Assembly (NCBI GenBank): GCA_015680685.1
Contig: MNCI01007744.1
Location: forward strand, 18,246-43,068
Direction: 5' to 3'
Origin: Gnetum montanum
Taxonomy: Eukaryota > Streptophyta > Gnetopsida > Gnetales > Gnetaceae
Length of the DNA stretch: 24,823 nt
This document shows, in pieces, positions 10,025-20,310 of this stretch; position 1 is the stretch's first letter, and each line of letters opens with the position of its first letter. The notes below the pieces were generated by a model. The model was not told the origin of the DNA and searched no databases. It was given only the letters and a program-made list of their open reading frames with translations. Made by a program: the position numbers and the translations under genes.

Positions 10025-10593
10025 TCAGGCTACATGGCTACTTTCATAGATGTTAGTTGTTATGGCTCTAAGTATGTCATCCTTGCAAATTATGTTGAAT
10101 TGACTTCTAAAGAGGTAATGTCTCCATTTCTTCAAAGAGAAGACTAGTGCTAGACAATGCTTCTCCTCTTCAGTGTATTGGGTCTTGTGGGCTACTAATG
10201 CATGACTAAGGTAATATATAGGCATTTTTGCTTTATCATCACGTTTCTGAAAAAGTAGAGAGGAAATGGATGTATCAAAAATGGCAAGATAAATGTAAAA
10301 TGGTTTACACTCTTGTAAAGGATAGACTATATGTAGTTTTGTTAATTCTTGCTTAAGGCTTTCAAATGCTTCTTGGCGTTGAACCATCCATCATAGTGAC
10401 CTCCTTTCTTAAGCAAGTTGTGCATGGGCTGTAACTTATCTATGAGCCTAGTGATAAAACTATGAATAAATTGTAGTCTACATTGTAATCCTTGAAGCTC
10501 TTTAAGGTTGGTAGGTGCTTCCAATTTAGATATGACCTTAACCTTATTAGGATCTATGTGTATCCCTGCCATAGAGACTACAAAGCCAAGCAT
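10025..10593 (-). pseudogene. RT thumb/connection and gypsy RNase H remnant
   Basis: The minus frame 10593-10342 gives MLGFVVSMAGIHIDPNKV, then NLKELQGLQCRLQFIHSFI and LLKKGGHYDGW, the RT thumb. After a frameshift near 10387 the frame 10387-10025 gives EAFESLKQELT, FYIYLAIFDTSISSLLFQ, IYYLSHAL, TQYTEEEKHCLALVFSLKKW, RHYLF. This is the standard Ty3/gypsy RNase H that follows the RT. Confidence 0.85.
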
Positions 10594-10656
10594 CTTACCA
10601 ATCTTGACACTAAAGACACACTTATTAGGATTGAGCCTAAGCTCATATTTGAGGCA

Positions 10657-11237
10657 TCATTTAAGCACTAAATCTAGGTCATTTCCTATTTTAGACTTTA
10701 CAGCTATGAAATCTACATAATCATTAAGCAAACCTAACATGTAATCACTAAAGATATAGATCATGACTCTCAAGTATGTCACTTTGGTGTTCTTAAGGTG
10801 AAAGGGCATCATGGTATAACAAAAAGTACCCCATGGGATCATAAAGATTATGCTAAGTTGGTGCTCTGTGTTAATCCTAATTTGGTTATATCTTGAGAAT
10901 CCATCCATAAGGGAAAACAAGCCATGTTGTACTATAGTATTGATAAGTTAATCAATACTAGAAAAAGGAAAGTGATCCTTGATGGTGTCTTTTTTAGGTC
11001 TTAAAAATAAATGCAGATATGGATACTCCCATTTTTCTTAGGGACTAACACTATGTTGGATATCCATTTTGCATAATTGAAAACCTTAATGAAACTTTCT
11101 TGGTAGAGCTTTGAGATTTCATCACAAACTACCAAGGCCAAATCAGGTCTAATATTGTACACTTTTTGCTTAATTGGTCTCATGTTAGGATCCAATATGA
11201 TGTTGTGTTGGACTAGACGTGGGTCTAGGCTTGGCAT
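10657..11237 (-). pseudogene. Reverse transcriptase fingers and palm remnant
   Basis: From 11237 down: PSLDPRLVQHNIILDP, KQKVYNIRPDLALVV, AKWISNIVLVPKKNGSIHIC, then a TAA stop in place of the usual Arg of (F/Y)RDLNK. Next come SLMDGFSRYNQIRI (first catalytic Asp kept), IPWGTFCYTMMPFHLKN, and LLNDYVDFIAVKS. The YVDD box is YVDF, so polymerase activity is lost. In SID*LI the stop is TAA where the plus copy has CAA. Confidence 0.85.
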
Positions 11238-11631
11238 ATGATATGACTAGGAAAATACCTTAATGTTATTTTGCAAGACTTTAGTGATGTCTTGGACACA
11301 TTGAGGCTCTAGTGTGCAAATTTATTTAAGGGTTTTCTCCTCACCACTATGTGTTGTGATAGGAACCTCAATTGAAGAGTCTTTAGTTATGCCTCTTGCT
11401 TGTAAGTCAAGGGTTTTGGCTAGGTTTTCAGGCCATTCTAGAGATTTATTTATCGAGGTTATGTGGTCTATAAGACTCTCATGCTCAAAATCTAGGTAAT
11501 CATAGTTGATACACCATTTAATATCATTGTGAGGTCCATGTAGACACAAAGGAAAACTAATTTGTCCCCAAGTACTCATTTGATCTTGCATATCAACCAA
11601 AATCATATTAAGTGGAACCTATGTAAAAGTG

Positions 11632-11660
11632 AATAAATAATGTTAATATGCCATCAAACA
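11632..11660 (-). promoter_or_regulatory. Conserved ACATAG|GT boundary before pol, possible 3' splice site
   Basis: On the minus strand the sequence before pol ends in CATTATTTATTCACTTTTACATAG, then GTTCCACTTAATATG. The plus copy at 5540-5582 has CATTATTTGACAAGTTTATCACATAG, then GTGCCATTTAATGTG. Both put a TAG in frame at the same place before V-P-(L/F)-N. Ogre-type elements are known to have an intron before the RT-coding part, so an acceptor is plausible but unproven. Confidence 0.35.
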
Positions 11661-11816
11661 TATGAAAATCTAATGTAGTCAAGGCCATCTAAGGTCATTA
11701 ATGAGATGAGATTAATTCGAAAAAGTATAATTGAGGTGAACAAAGGTTACATAAAGGTCAAACAAGGGGAAATATAAGGAGTGATGCCATAAATGATCAA
11801 TAAAGGGTATAATTTT

Positions 11817-11903
11817 TCTAGTTTAAGGCTTTAGTGGGCCATGATCCTAGTTTATAGTCTTGGTGGAATATGATGCCAATTTAAGGCCTTAGCAGGCCAT
11901 GGT
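11817..11903 (+). repeat. Three 29-bp repeat units upstream of minus pol
   Basis: Units start at 11817, 11846 and 11875 (exact 29-bp spacing), with forms like CTAGTTTAAGG..TTAGTGGGCCATG. Looser matches follow near 12168. This is the same unit as at 8019, 5410 (opposite strand) and 21579. Confidence 0.65.
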
Positions 11904-12282
11904 CATATGGTGTCAAATGGTGGTTAGGGAAGGTAAAACCCCACTATTTGATACCATTTAAAGTCTAAACAAAGGCAAATAGAGTTGTAATAAGAGAAAA
12001 AAGGAGCATATAGAGCTGTATAGAGGCCATAGAAGGTCAACCATGTCCATAAGGCAACATAAGTCTAAAAAACAAGCCAACACATTACATAATAAGTCAA
12101 AAATCAAGTAAAACAAGCCATATATGATAAAATTTGATTAATATAGATAAAAAATGATTACGTTTTGCTAGATTTAGGCCTTAGTAGGTCATATTTAAGG
12201 CTAAAAGTCTATTAGGTGAGTTCAGACATTAATTAGGGTTGTTTTTGGGCTATCTAGATCAAAACATTAAGTGCCTTGAGGC
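11904..12282. other. AT-rich spacer between repeats, no gene seen
   Basis: This is AT-rich, with only a weak 29-bp-like motif near 12168-12205. I see no coding potential. Confidence 0.4.
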
Positions 12283-15200
12283 TTCCACACTGGGCTTAGT
12301 GTGGAAAGAAGTATCCTTAGTGTGGAGACCAAGGAAAATATCTTTTGGGATGTTTAAAGGTCCAAAATTGATGTCTTGGGACCTTCCCAAGGTAGTGTAG
12401 GGTTATATCTGTCAAAATTGAGCTCCCTAAAGGTCTGTAAAGTCCAAAAAGTAGATTTTGAAGCCTTCCCCCTTATTTCCACATTGGCCAATGTGGAAAA
12501 GAGAGAGGTGGGGGGTGTGTGTGGTTAGCATGGGAAACTAAAATCCAAGCAAAAATGAGGTTGAACATGGTCAAACAAGTGGTTGGAGCCCAAATCTAAA
12601 ACTTGTACATCTTCCAATTTCATTCTGAGGTAATTCAAGGCCATTTTGAGTATCAATAGGTTTTGAAATGACTTCCCCCCTTATTCCATGCTGGGTTTAG
12701 TATTTTTAGCATGGAAAAATAGGTGAACACTTGTTTGATGAATTCCGAGTGATTTTGGAACACTTTGACCATGTTTTTAGGCTCCTAAGGCTAGATACTT
12801 TGATTTTTCAAGTTTTCAGCTAATTTTAAACATGTTTGAAGGTTGTTTAAGGGCACTTAAGGTCTTCCCCCCTATTTCCACTTTGGGGGAGTTACTCTAG
12901 TGTGAAAAAATGGGGGAAATGGATTTTAGAGTTTGGAAAAAAGTTAGAAAAGTAAAGTCTTAAGGATATGAGGTCTTGACCTTCTACAGTGAAGATCTTT
13001 AGTTTTCATAAGTGTCATCTTGCATCCAAAAGTGGAAAATCAACTAGCCCTTGTTTTCATGCTAGGGATGCTACTCCATCATGGAGGAAGTAATAATCCT
13101 AGATCTAGGAAAATTTAGGTTACAATCAACTGTGCATGTTGCCTCCCAAGATTGTTAAGGTCAAGGGCTATGGATCCATGTCAAAATTTGATAGTTTTGG
13201 GCATTCCTAAGTGGTTTTTTTGGCTTATCTCACTTCTTCCACACTGGGGATAGGAATATCAGCATGGAAAACAAAGGGGAGTGGATTTTTGACCAATCTT
13301 GAACTCAATCGACTTTGCATGTTAACTTTTGGGGTTACTAGGGTTGATGACTGGGGTTTGGTACCAAGTTTTGGAAATTTTGAGTATTACCAAATGGTCT
13401 TTTTAGCTTCTCCCCCTTTCTTCCATGATGGGGATAGAAAGATTATTATGGAGAATAAGGGGAAGAGGATATTTGACCAATTTTAACCTCAATCAACTTT
13501 GCATGCCAACCTCCAGGGCTACCAATGTTGAGGACTAGGGTTTGGAGCTAAAATTGGTTATTTAAAGGGTTTTTAAGTGGCTTTTGGACTTCCCCCTCTC
13601 TTTTGATGTTGGGGCTTCCATGATTAGAGTGGAAAAATGGGATTAAAGCTTTTTGATACTTTATTATCACTTTTGATCATGCATGTAGGCTCCTAAGGTT
13701 ACTAGCAATGATGGTTAATGCTTGGTATCAAAATTTGGCTATCTTGAATATTGATGAGTGATTTTTTGGCTTTTCCCCCATTTTCCATGCTAGGGTTTTC
13801 ATGCTTAGCATGGAAAAATTGGGGGAAATATTTTTGATGATTTTTGATTGATTTTGACCATGCATGCAGGTTTCCTAGGTTACTAGCAATGATTGCTACT
13901 ACTTGATGTTAAAATTTCATTATTTCAAGGTTGAAAAGGAATGTTTTGAACTTTCCCCCCTTTCTCCACATTGCGGCTTTCATGCTTAGTGTGGAAAAAT
14001 AGGGGGAAAGCTTTTTGATCATTTTCAATCATGCATGTAGGGTTATTAGGTTGTTGGCATTGATTTCTAACATCTAATGTCAAAATTTGGTCATCTCAAA
14101 GATCATAAGGTAATTTTTGTACTTCCTCCCATTTTTTCATGTTGCGAATTCCATGCCCAGCATGAAAAATTTGGTGGAATGATTTTTGGTTACTTTGGCC
14201 ACTCTTGGGCATGCATGTAGGCTTCCCAAGTTTCTAGTGATGATGGCTTCTAATTGATGTCAAAATTTGGTTATTTCAAGGTTGATAAAGAATTTTCTAG
14301 ACTTGATCCAATTTTTCCACATTAGGGCTTTCATGCTTAGCATGGAAAACTTGGGAAAAATATTTTTGATCACTTTTGAACATGCATGTAGGCCCTTAAG
14401 ATTGCTAATGTTGCATACTTCTATCTAACATTGAAATCTAACTATTTCAATGATCATAAGCCATTGTTTTAACTTCTCCTTTCTTCCATGCTAGTTCTTC
14501 CATGATTAGTATGAAAAACTAGGGAAAAGCTTTTTCAATCATTTTTGGTCGATCTGGCCATGCATGAGTGCTCATAGGGTTACCGACATTTGTCATCAAT
14601 GTCCAAGATCAATATTTAGCTATTTTTGGGGCTATGGGGTGGAAAGCTTAGTGTGGAAGAGGTTCCCTGAATTAAGAAAGTAAGATCTAAGATACATTTG
14701 TAGCTAATCAACCATGCATGTTGTCCTTTGAGGTTGTTGGTGTCAATGGTCAATGTTAGGTGTCAAGATTTGATAGTTTTGAGGCTTCTAGGTATCTCAT
14801 GAAACTTTTCCTCTTTCTTCCATGTTGGGAATGGTGTCCCTAGCATGGATGAGAGGTGGATGATAGATTTGTACTATTTTTAACCCATTTTGGAGCTTTT
14901 GGAAGCTTTGGAGGATTTTAGCAGGGTCTAGGGATCACCATGCATTAAACAATTGTCATTAAGTCATCAACTTAGGTAATTTTTGGCTTCCCCCCATCTA
15001 TCCACATTTATGGTGAAAGGCTCAACATGGAAGAAGTCTCCCCTAGCATGAAAAACACCAAATCCTAGGTTTTGACTAGTTTTGACTAGGTTTGGTGAGG
15101 TTCTGAGGTTGCTAGAGATACTTGGAGGGGTTCCAGGTCAGGTGGGGTCCACTTTGGGTCAAATTTATGTTAGATGAGTGTTGTAGAGCAAGATTCAATG

Positions 15201-15406
15201 TTACCTCCTTCTTCCATGCTAGGCATTGTTTCCTTGATGTGGAAATCTACGGTGCTTAGCCATGCTCATGTTTTGTCCAAATTTGAAAACCTAGAGTTGA
15301 AAAAGGTAATTATGGGTTGCTAAAAATAGAAATATATTTGTAATTATAACAAATTTTTAAAATTATAAACATGTGTCCACACTTGGCATGGTATTCCCAA
15401 CATGGA
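12283..15406 (+). repeat. ~180-bp tandem array, about 18 units, each with a hairpin
   Basis: Hairpin cores begin near 12283, 12476, 12684, 12876, 13056, 13236, 13421, 13600, 13783, 13964, 14135, 14315, 14483, 14640 (partial), 14817, 15000, 15211 and 15375. Most spacings are 168-193 bp. Each core is TTCCATGCTAGGG, a short loop, then CTTAGCATGGAA, usually flanked by CTTCCCCC on the left and GGGGGAA on the right, which extends the stem. Between cores a second conserved block reads CATGCATGTAGGCTCCTAAG, then TCAAAATTTGG. It is satellite-like in length, highly diverged, and lies on the upstream side of the minus-strand pol. Confidence 0.8.
12476..12499. repeat. Perfect 24-nt palindrome in array unit 2
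   Basis: The half-site TTTCCACATTGG is followed directly by its exact reverse complement. It is the most perfect form of the hairpin core of the ~180-bp array. Confidence 0.75.
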
Positions 15407-16939
15407 TGCATGGTAAGATTGTCATAATTTCTTAAGTGCTAAAATTAGTAACAATCTCAACATTGAAGAAAGTTTGATTGAAAGAGAGGGTGCAAGGTGG
15501 ATCCTACAATCTAAAATTTTAAAATTTTAAAAAGTACATTTTTCCCCCTAAAACCAATGTGAACTAAATTTTTCCCTTTTTTTCTTCAATGCACTTGTAG
15601 TCATGCTACATTGAATTAGTAGCTGGGGTTTCGTTTAGGTTTTAGACAAGTTTTATAAGTCAAAATATGCAAAGTTTGATCATACTTTCAGCATCAATTC
15701 ATTGGAGGAGTGCTTTGAAAAAGATTCATGTGATAGCCACAACCAATCTTTACTGTGGAAGCCTCCCATCTCCCCTATAACTAGCATATAACTCTCATCT
15801 TTTCCAAACTTCCCCTTTTCTCAATGTTGAGCCTACCATTGTGCCAAAATAGAGAGGAGGGAAAATAAAAAATCCCACAATTTATAGGATGGATGAGCAC
15901 TTTGTGGATTTATCAAAGGTTTCAATGCCTATCTCTATCTAGCCTCCATCTATCATTTCTCCAAGGTAGGTAATTCTATGTATTTTTGCCTTTGTTTTCA
16001 TGGTTTTTTTCTAGCTTTTTGTCTTTCAAGTGTTAGGGCCATTTTTTAGATCTACTCCAATGGGGGGATTAAGTTAAAATTTTAACAAAATCCCACATCC
16101 TATTTTGACTACTTCCATGTAAATATATGGTTTTTTTATCACTTTAGCTTTTGTAGATTTGATTTTGAAAATAGGCTTTACTGTTTTGAACTTTTTTCTC
16201 AAAATCTTGGGGTATGGCTACTTTTTTTTTAGATCTAGGCTGTAGGATTTTTTAAAATTAAATTTTTTAAAAATATTAATCTATCATTTTTATGTTAATT
16301 TAAATGGTTTTTAATGGTTTTGGCGAGTTTGACAATTTTAATGGCTATATGAAGTTTAGGCTTTGTGATTTTCAAAGTTTTGTTATGAAAAACCAAGCCA
16401 AGTTCTATAATTTTTCTTGGTAATATGGATACATATTTGTGAAATCAAAGGCTATGGATTTGTAACCCTTTGTTTAAGATTCCAAATGGTTGTTTTTTCA
16501 TTTAATTTGGCTTTGAAACGAAAAAGTTATGGCTATTTTTCTAACATTGCACAATTAGGTTGTTTGTGCCACTTTTGTAATTTCATATATATTTGTGAAA
16601 CTTTCATAAGAAAAGGGCCAAATTTTTTCATTTTCTGGTCATGGTTACATAGGAGTTTTCTTCAACTTTCCAATAGAGGTAAAATCACTTTTATTGGATT
16701 TAAAATGATTTTTTAATGAATTTTTTGATAAGGTTGTGCAAATCATGGCATTGGCTTCATGACTTTTTCTAGGTTTATCATGCTTTTTTCCAAATTTCTT
16801 CATAGTTTAGATAATTTTTTCCAAATTTATGCATTCTTTGCATAATTATAGATGCTTTTTATAAACTTATGCTTTCTTTTTTCTAGATTTATGCAAAATT
16901 TAGATGACTTTTCCTAAATTTATGCATAATTTAAACTAA
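15407..16939. other. AT-rich spacer, no gene seen
   Basis: Long T-rich stretches and short TTTATGCAT-like repeats (about 16760-16930) are present, but no supported gene. A splice-donor-like CCAAG|GTAGGT lies at 15962-15970 with no coding context. The open frame at 16417-16716 has no recognisable motifs. Confidence 0.4.
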
Positions 16940-17725
16940 GATATAGTTTTGGTCATAATGTTTTTGGTTATAAAGGCTATAAAATATGGTATAAATGTTT
17001 TTATAAAATTTATCAAGCTAATTTAGATAAACACCTGAGAGCTTTTTACAAAAGCTAATTTCATGTCTGACTGCGAGAGTTTTCTCTAAATTTGTAACGA
17101 AATTCCAATTGGTCATAATGCTAGGTCATGTAAGGTTGTGATGAAATTACTTACCCTAATTTAGAAAAACATCTTAGAGCTTTTTATAGAGGCTAATTTC
17201 ACCTCTAACTAGATGTTCTATCTAAATTTTCTAAGTAACTCTAATAGGCCATAATGATTTGTTTTGAAAGGTTGTAATAGAGTTTTTTTTATGCAATTCT
17301 TAAGCTTATTAGATAAACACCTAAGAGCTTTTTACATAAGCTAATTTCACTTCTAACTTAGGGAGTTTCCTCTAAATTTGTAAAGAAATTCCAATTGGTC
17401 ATAATGTAAGGTTATGCATGGTTGTGATGAAATTACTTAGGCTAATTTAGAAAAACACCTTAGAGCTTTTTACAGAGGCTAATTTCACCTCCAACTAGAT
17501 GTTTTATCTAAATTTTCTAAGTAACTCTAATAGGCCATAATGCTTTTACTTTGGAAGGTTTTAATAGTGCCTTATTATGGAATTTCTTTAGCTTGTTTTA
17601 TAAACACCTTAGAGATTTTTACATAGGCTAATTTCACCTCTAACTAGATGATTTCCTAACCTATTAAGAAATTCTAATTGGTCACAATGGTTTTACTTTG
17701 TTTTATGCAAGGTCTTCTTAAGGCC
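16940..17725 (+). repeat. Dimeric tandem repeat, alternating 138/148-bp units
   Basis: The marker GAGCTTTTTACA or variant occurs at 17039, 17177, 17325, 17463 and 17612, spaced 138, 148, 138 and 149 bp. Units 1 and 3 share CTCTAAATTTGTAA, then GAAATTCCAATTGGTCATAATG. Units 2 and 4 share TATCTAAATTTTCTAAG, then TAACTCTAATAGGCCATAATG. The true repeat is therefore a ~286-bp A-B dimer present about 2.5 times, a higher-order arrangement. Confidence 0.75.
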
Positions 17726-18154
17726 TATTCTCATTATAGTGGAGCTAGTAGGCATTTTGTGCTACATTAGTCATCCTAAGACCAATACTCCATTACATGA
17801 CATGCCTCTTGGAAAGCTCTCATTGTGGTTTTAACCTAGGGCAAGGAACTTCCTTGCCTATCTCCTCAAGAACTTTAGTGTGATGTTGTGGTCACACTTG
17901 TCCATGGATGTAGCCAGGATTATTGTGGAGACCTTGTTGCCTTAGGCATTAGGACTGATTATTAGGTATATTATCGATAAATTATTTTCTAAAAATGTAG
18001 GGGAACCGATAGATGGTGTAAGTTCATGCTACCTATTGGATATCTGAATGATGCCATAGTATAGTTAGTATAATACTGATAATACTCTAATAGTGGTACA
18101 TAGAGCCCACACAATATTCCAGAACCTGCCTGGCACCATGTATAATCTACAAGG

Positions 18155-18234
18155 GTAAACATGGTTATTGTAATGTTTTTTTATGATTTTTGCTTAACTT
18201 CTTTGTCTAACTTCATTAATTTTACTTCTTGTAG
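18155..18234 (+). other. Intron A of the multi-exon pseudogene
   Basis: The donor is CAAGG|GTAAAC, a CTAAC branch-point-like motif sits near 18207, and the acceptor is TTACTTCTTGTAG. It is 80 bp and T-rich. The joined codon is GG+A, and the frame continues YKVNE, then GLIVNDQILAVA. Confidence 0.65.
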
Positions 18235-18503
18235 ATATAAGGTCAACGAGTAGGGTTTGATTGTTAATGACCAAATCCTAGCAGTGGCTTAAATTGCTCT
18301 AGATAAATTCACAAAGAGTTCCCAAATCAAAGCTACTATGTATTAATAGTTAAGAGGGGACTTTAATGAACACTCCACAAATTTCAACATGGTACACATG
18401 AATTTCAGGGATGATAAGACAATGCACAGCTGGTGGATAGGTGCCAATGACATGGATTAGACCCTTGTAGCTAGAACCTCCACATTGCAAAAGAAAAGTA
18501 AAG

Positions 18504-18648
18504 GTAAACATATAGCTTATAGTGTTTTTATGGATTTAAGTGTATTACTGCTTCTCTTGGTCATTGAAATTGCTCATATGAATACTAACCTTCAGTTATT
18601 TCTTCGCAAGATCTTCTACCTCAACTAATGTCACTATACCACATTCAG
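18504..18648 (+). other. Intron B of the multi-exon pseudogene
   Basis: The donor is AAAG|GTAAAC, CTAAC-like and CTAAT motifs precede the acceptor, and the acceptor is ACCACATTCAG. It is 145 bp. The frame joins as G+GC and continues SHHEETLILMFGDV. Confidence 0.65.
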
Positions 18649-19666
18649 GCTCACATCATGAGGAAACCCTCATCCTAATGTTTGGTGATGTGACATCAAT
18701 CCAAGAATGGCTAATGATATGGGTGCCTAGATATGTTTAAGAAAACATCTAGCATGTAGGTTTGCTTGATGTATTAATGACACCTATTCCTTCCATCCAT
18801 GTTGTGGAGATGTTGCATGTTATTGACTCCTTTGATGAGGAGGTTGGTTGCTTTAACACCATCATTTGAGGTGTTAAGGTAAACATTGGCATAGGTGTTG
18901 GCCTCTTTCATGAATTTTTTGGGGTCCTTGCTAATGGGGCCAAGGTTCTTGCTAGGATAGTGAGGGAATTAGGCCATCGTGAGGAAGTTCTAGAGTGGCT
19001 TGGTGTCAGCATGGGTCACTCTAGAATTTCAATGGATAGCTTCATGAACCTTGATGTAATGGAATCATATCCTTTGTTTAGGTATCAAGCATTCCCCAAA
19101 CTACTATCACAAAAGAAGGTGATTGGCCTAGCACAGGGGTGGACCATCAAGAGGGTCTTGATGGAGGATATCAAATTTGATGGGCTACTACTTTGGCTAC
19201 TGGGCTTCAAGAGGAGATTCTTAGAGTTTGTGTTGACACCTCTACAATAATCCATATGCACTTTGCATTTTTTGTAGGTTATCTAAAGATGTTTGCAGAG
19301 TTTTTGATGGTGTATAGGAATGGGCAATGGGATTTCCAAGACCTAAGACAACTTTCTAAGGCTTGGATAAAACATATTTATCCAATAATGTAAGCCTAGA
19401 CCCCACCAAAGGATGTGGATGAGACATTATTCATCACCACTAAGAATCTTGATGTTAGTTAGTATGAGTCTCTTGATAGTACTGAAGATGATGAACCTTT
19501 TTCATTTCCTGCTAGTGTTCAAGAGGCCAAATGATAGCTCATGGAGGTCGAAGAGGTAGGTAGAGATAAACTCAAGAGGCCCATTGAGGAGGCATCCCAG
19601 CATTAGATCAACCTACCTTGAAGAAGCTTATGTTTAAGCTTAAGCCATCATAGAAGGCAATCACAG

Positions 19667-19780
19667 GTATGCTTTGTTTAACTTTGGCTATTTCATGTTT
19701 TAAAATTTTGACTACTTTATGGTTTCATGTGATAATTAGTTTTCTATGTGCTATGGTTGTAAACAAGCATTACATTATAG
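19667..19780 (+). other. Intron C of the multi-exon pseudogene
   Basis: The donor is CACAG|GTATGC and the acceptor is TACATTATAG, 114 bp apart. The local frame joins as ACA G+TA TCC (T-V-S-Q-A-T-M-E-A). Confidence 0.6.
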
Positions 19781-19957
19781 TATCCCAAGCTACTATGGAG
19801 GCATAAATAAGGCATGTAGAAGAAGCACTCCTAAAGAAACCCATGGTTGAAAGACTTGTCAATGTAGGCATAGATGATCTAGATGCCTTATTTAGTGAGG
19901 CGGTATTAGGTACCTCTCCCATCATCATCCTAGATAAGGCAGAGGAGGAGGAGCCAA

Positions 19958-20056
19958 GTATGCCTATTGTCTTAATATTTTTGTTATATTGCATTGGTTA
20001 AATTTGGTTGTCATCCTAACCTTTTGATGATTGTTATGCTTACAATACTTCTTGAG
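19958..20056 (+). other. Probable intron D (phase not confirmed)
   Basis: The donor is GAGCCAA|GTATGC, CCTAACC is a branch-like motif near 20019, and the acceptor is ATACTTCTTGAG. The two flanking frames (DDLDALF before, PLVQAFIAKFHMNPW after) are each convincing but do not join in phase, so an indel or another acceptor is likely. Confidence 0.4.
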
Positions 20057-20186
20057 CCACTAGTGCAAGCTTTCATCGCTAAGTTTCACATGAACCCATG
20101 GGTAGAGACTCTTGACAAAGTGGAGTTCCTTCGTGGGATGGCTAAGAACATCATTGATTGACTACATTAGGTTGCACCTATGATAG

Positions 20187-20310
20187 GTAAAGATTTTGTT
20201 TTATGTGCTTCGGATATAGGCTTTGTTTGCATTATGGCTATTTGAGGTTGTGTCTTATGGTTGCCTTTTATGCTTTGTTTGGTATTGTTGATGGAGTGGG
20301 ACTTGAATAG
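20187..20310 (+). other. Probable intron E
   Basis: The donor is CTATGATAG|GTAAAG and the acceptor is ACTTGAATAG. The join is in phase (G+GG). The acceptor lacks a strong pyrimidine tract. Confidence 0.4.

Larger units (their letters stand above)
8089..11632 (-). pseudogene. Ty3/gypsy pol, Tat (Ogre-like) lineage, inactive
   Basis: Read on the minus strand this is a nearly complete pol: pre-RT spacer (11606-11238), RT (11237-10560), connection and gypsy RNase H (10593-10025), a second archaeal-type RNase H (9869-9606), integrase zinc finger (9329-9040) and integrase core plus C-terminus (about 9000-8089). Two RNase H domains in this order are known from the Tat lineage of plant Ty3/gypsy elements. 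The copy is dead: many stops, at least one frameshift near 10387, RT YVDD read as YVDF, and other catalytic changes listed under each domain. No gag or protease was recognised upstream; that space holds 29-bp repeats and a long hairpin array instead. The lineage call rests on motif order, not on a tree. Confidence 0.85.

Noticed and set aside
5562-11632. Integrated pararetrovirus as an alternative source of the RT sequences
   Set aside because: The minus copy has an integrase with zinc finger and core, and an archaeal-type second RNase H, which fit an LTR retrotransposon and not a pararetrovirus.
12283-15406. Centromeric satellite
   Set aside because: The unit length fits, but the array has only about 18 highly diverged units and sits beside retroelement sequence, so a centromere role is not supported.
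16417-16716. 99-residue open frame
   Set aside because: AT-rich Phe/Ile/Cys-rich peptide with no motif, in a spacer; likely chance.
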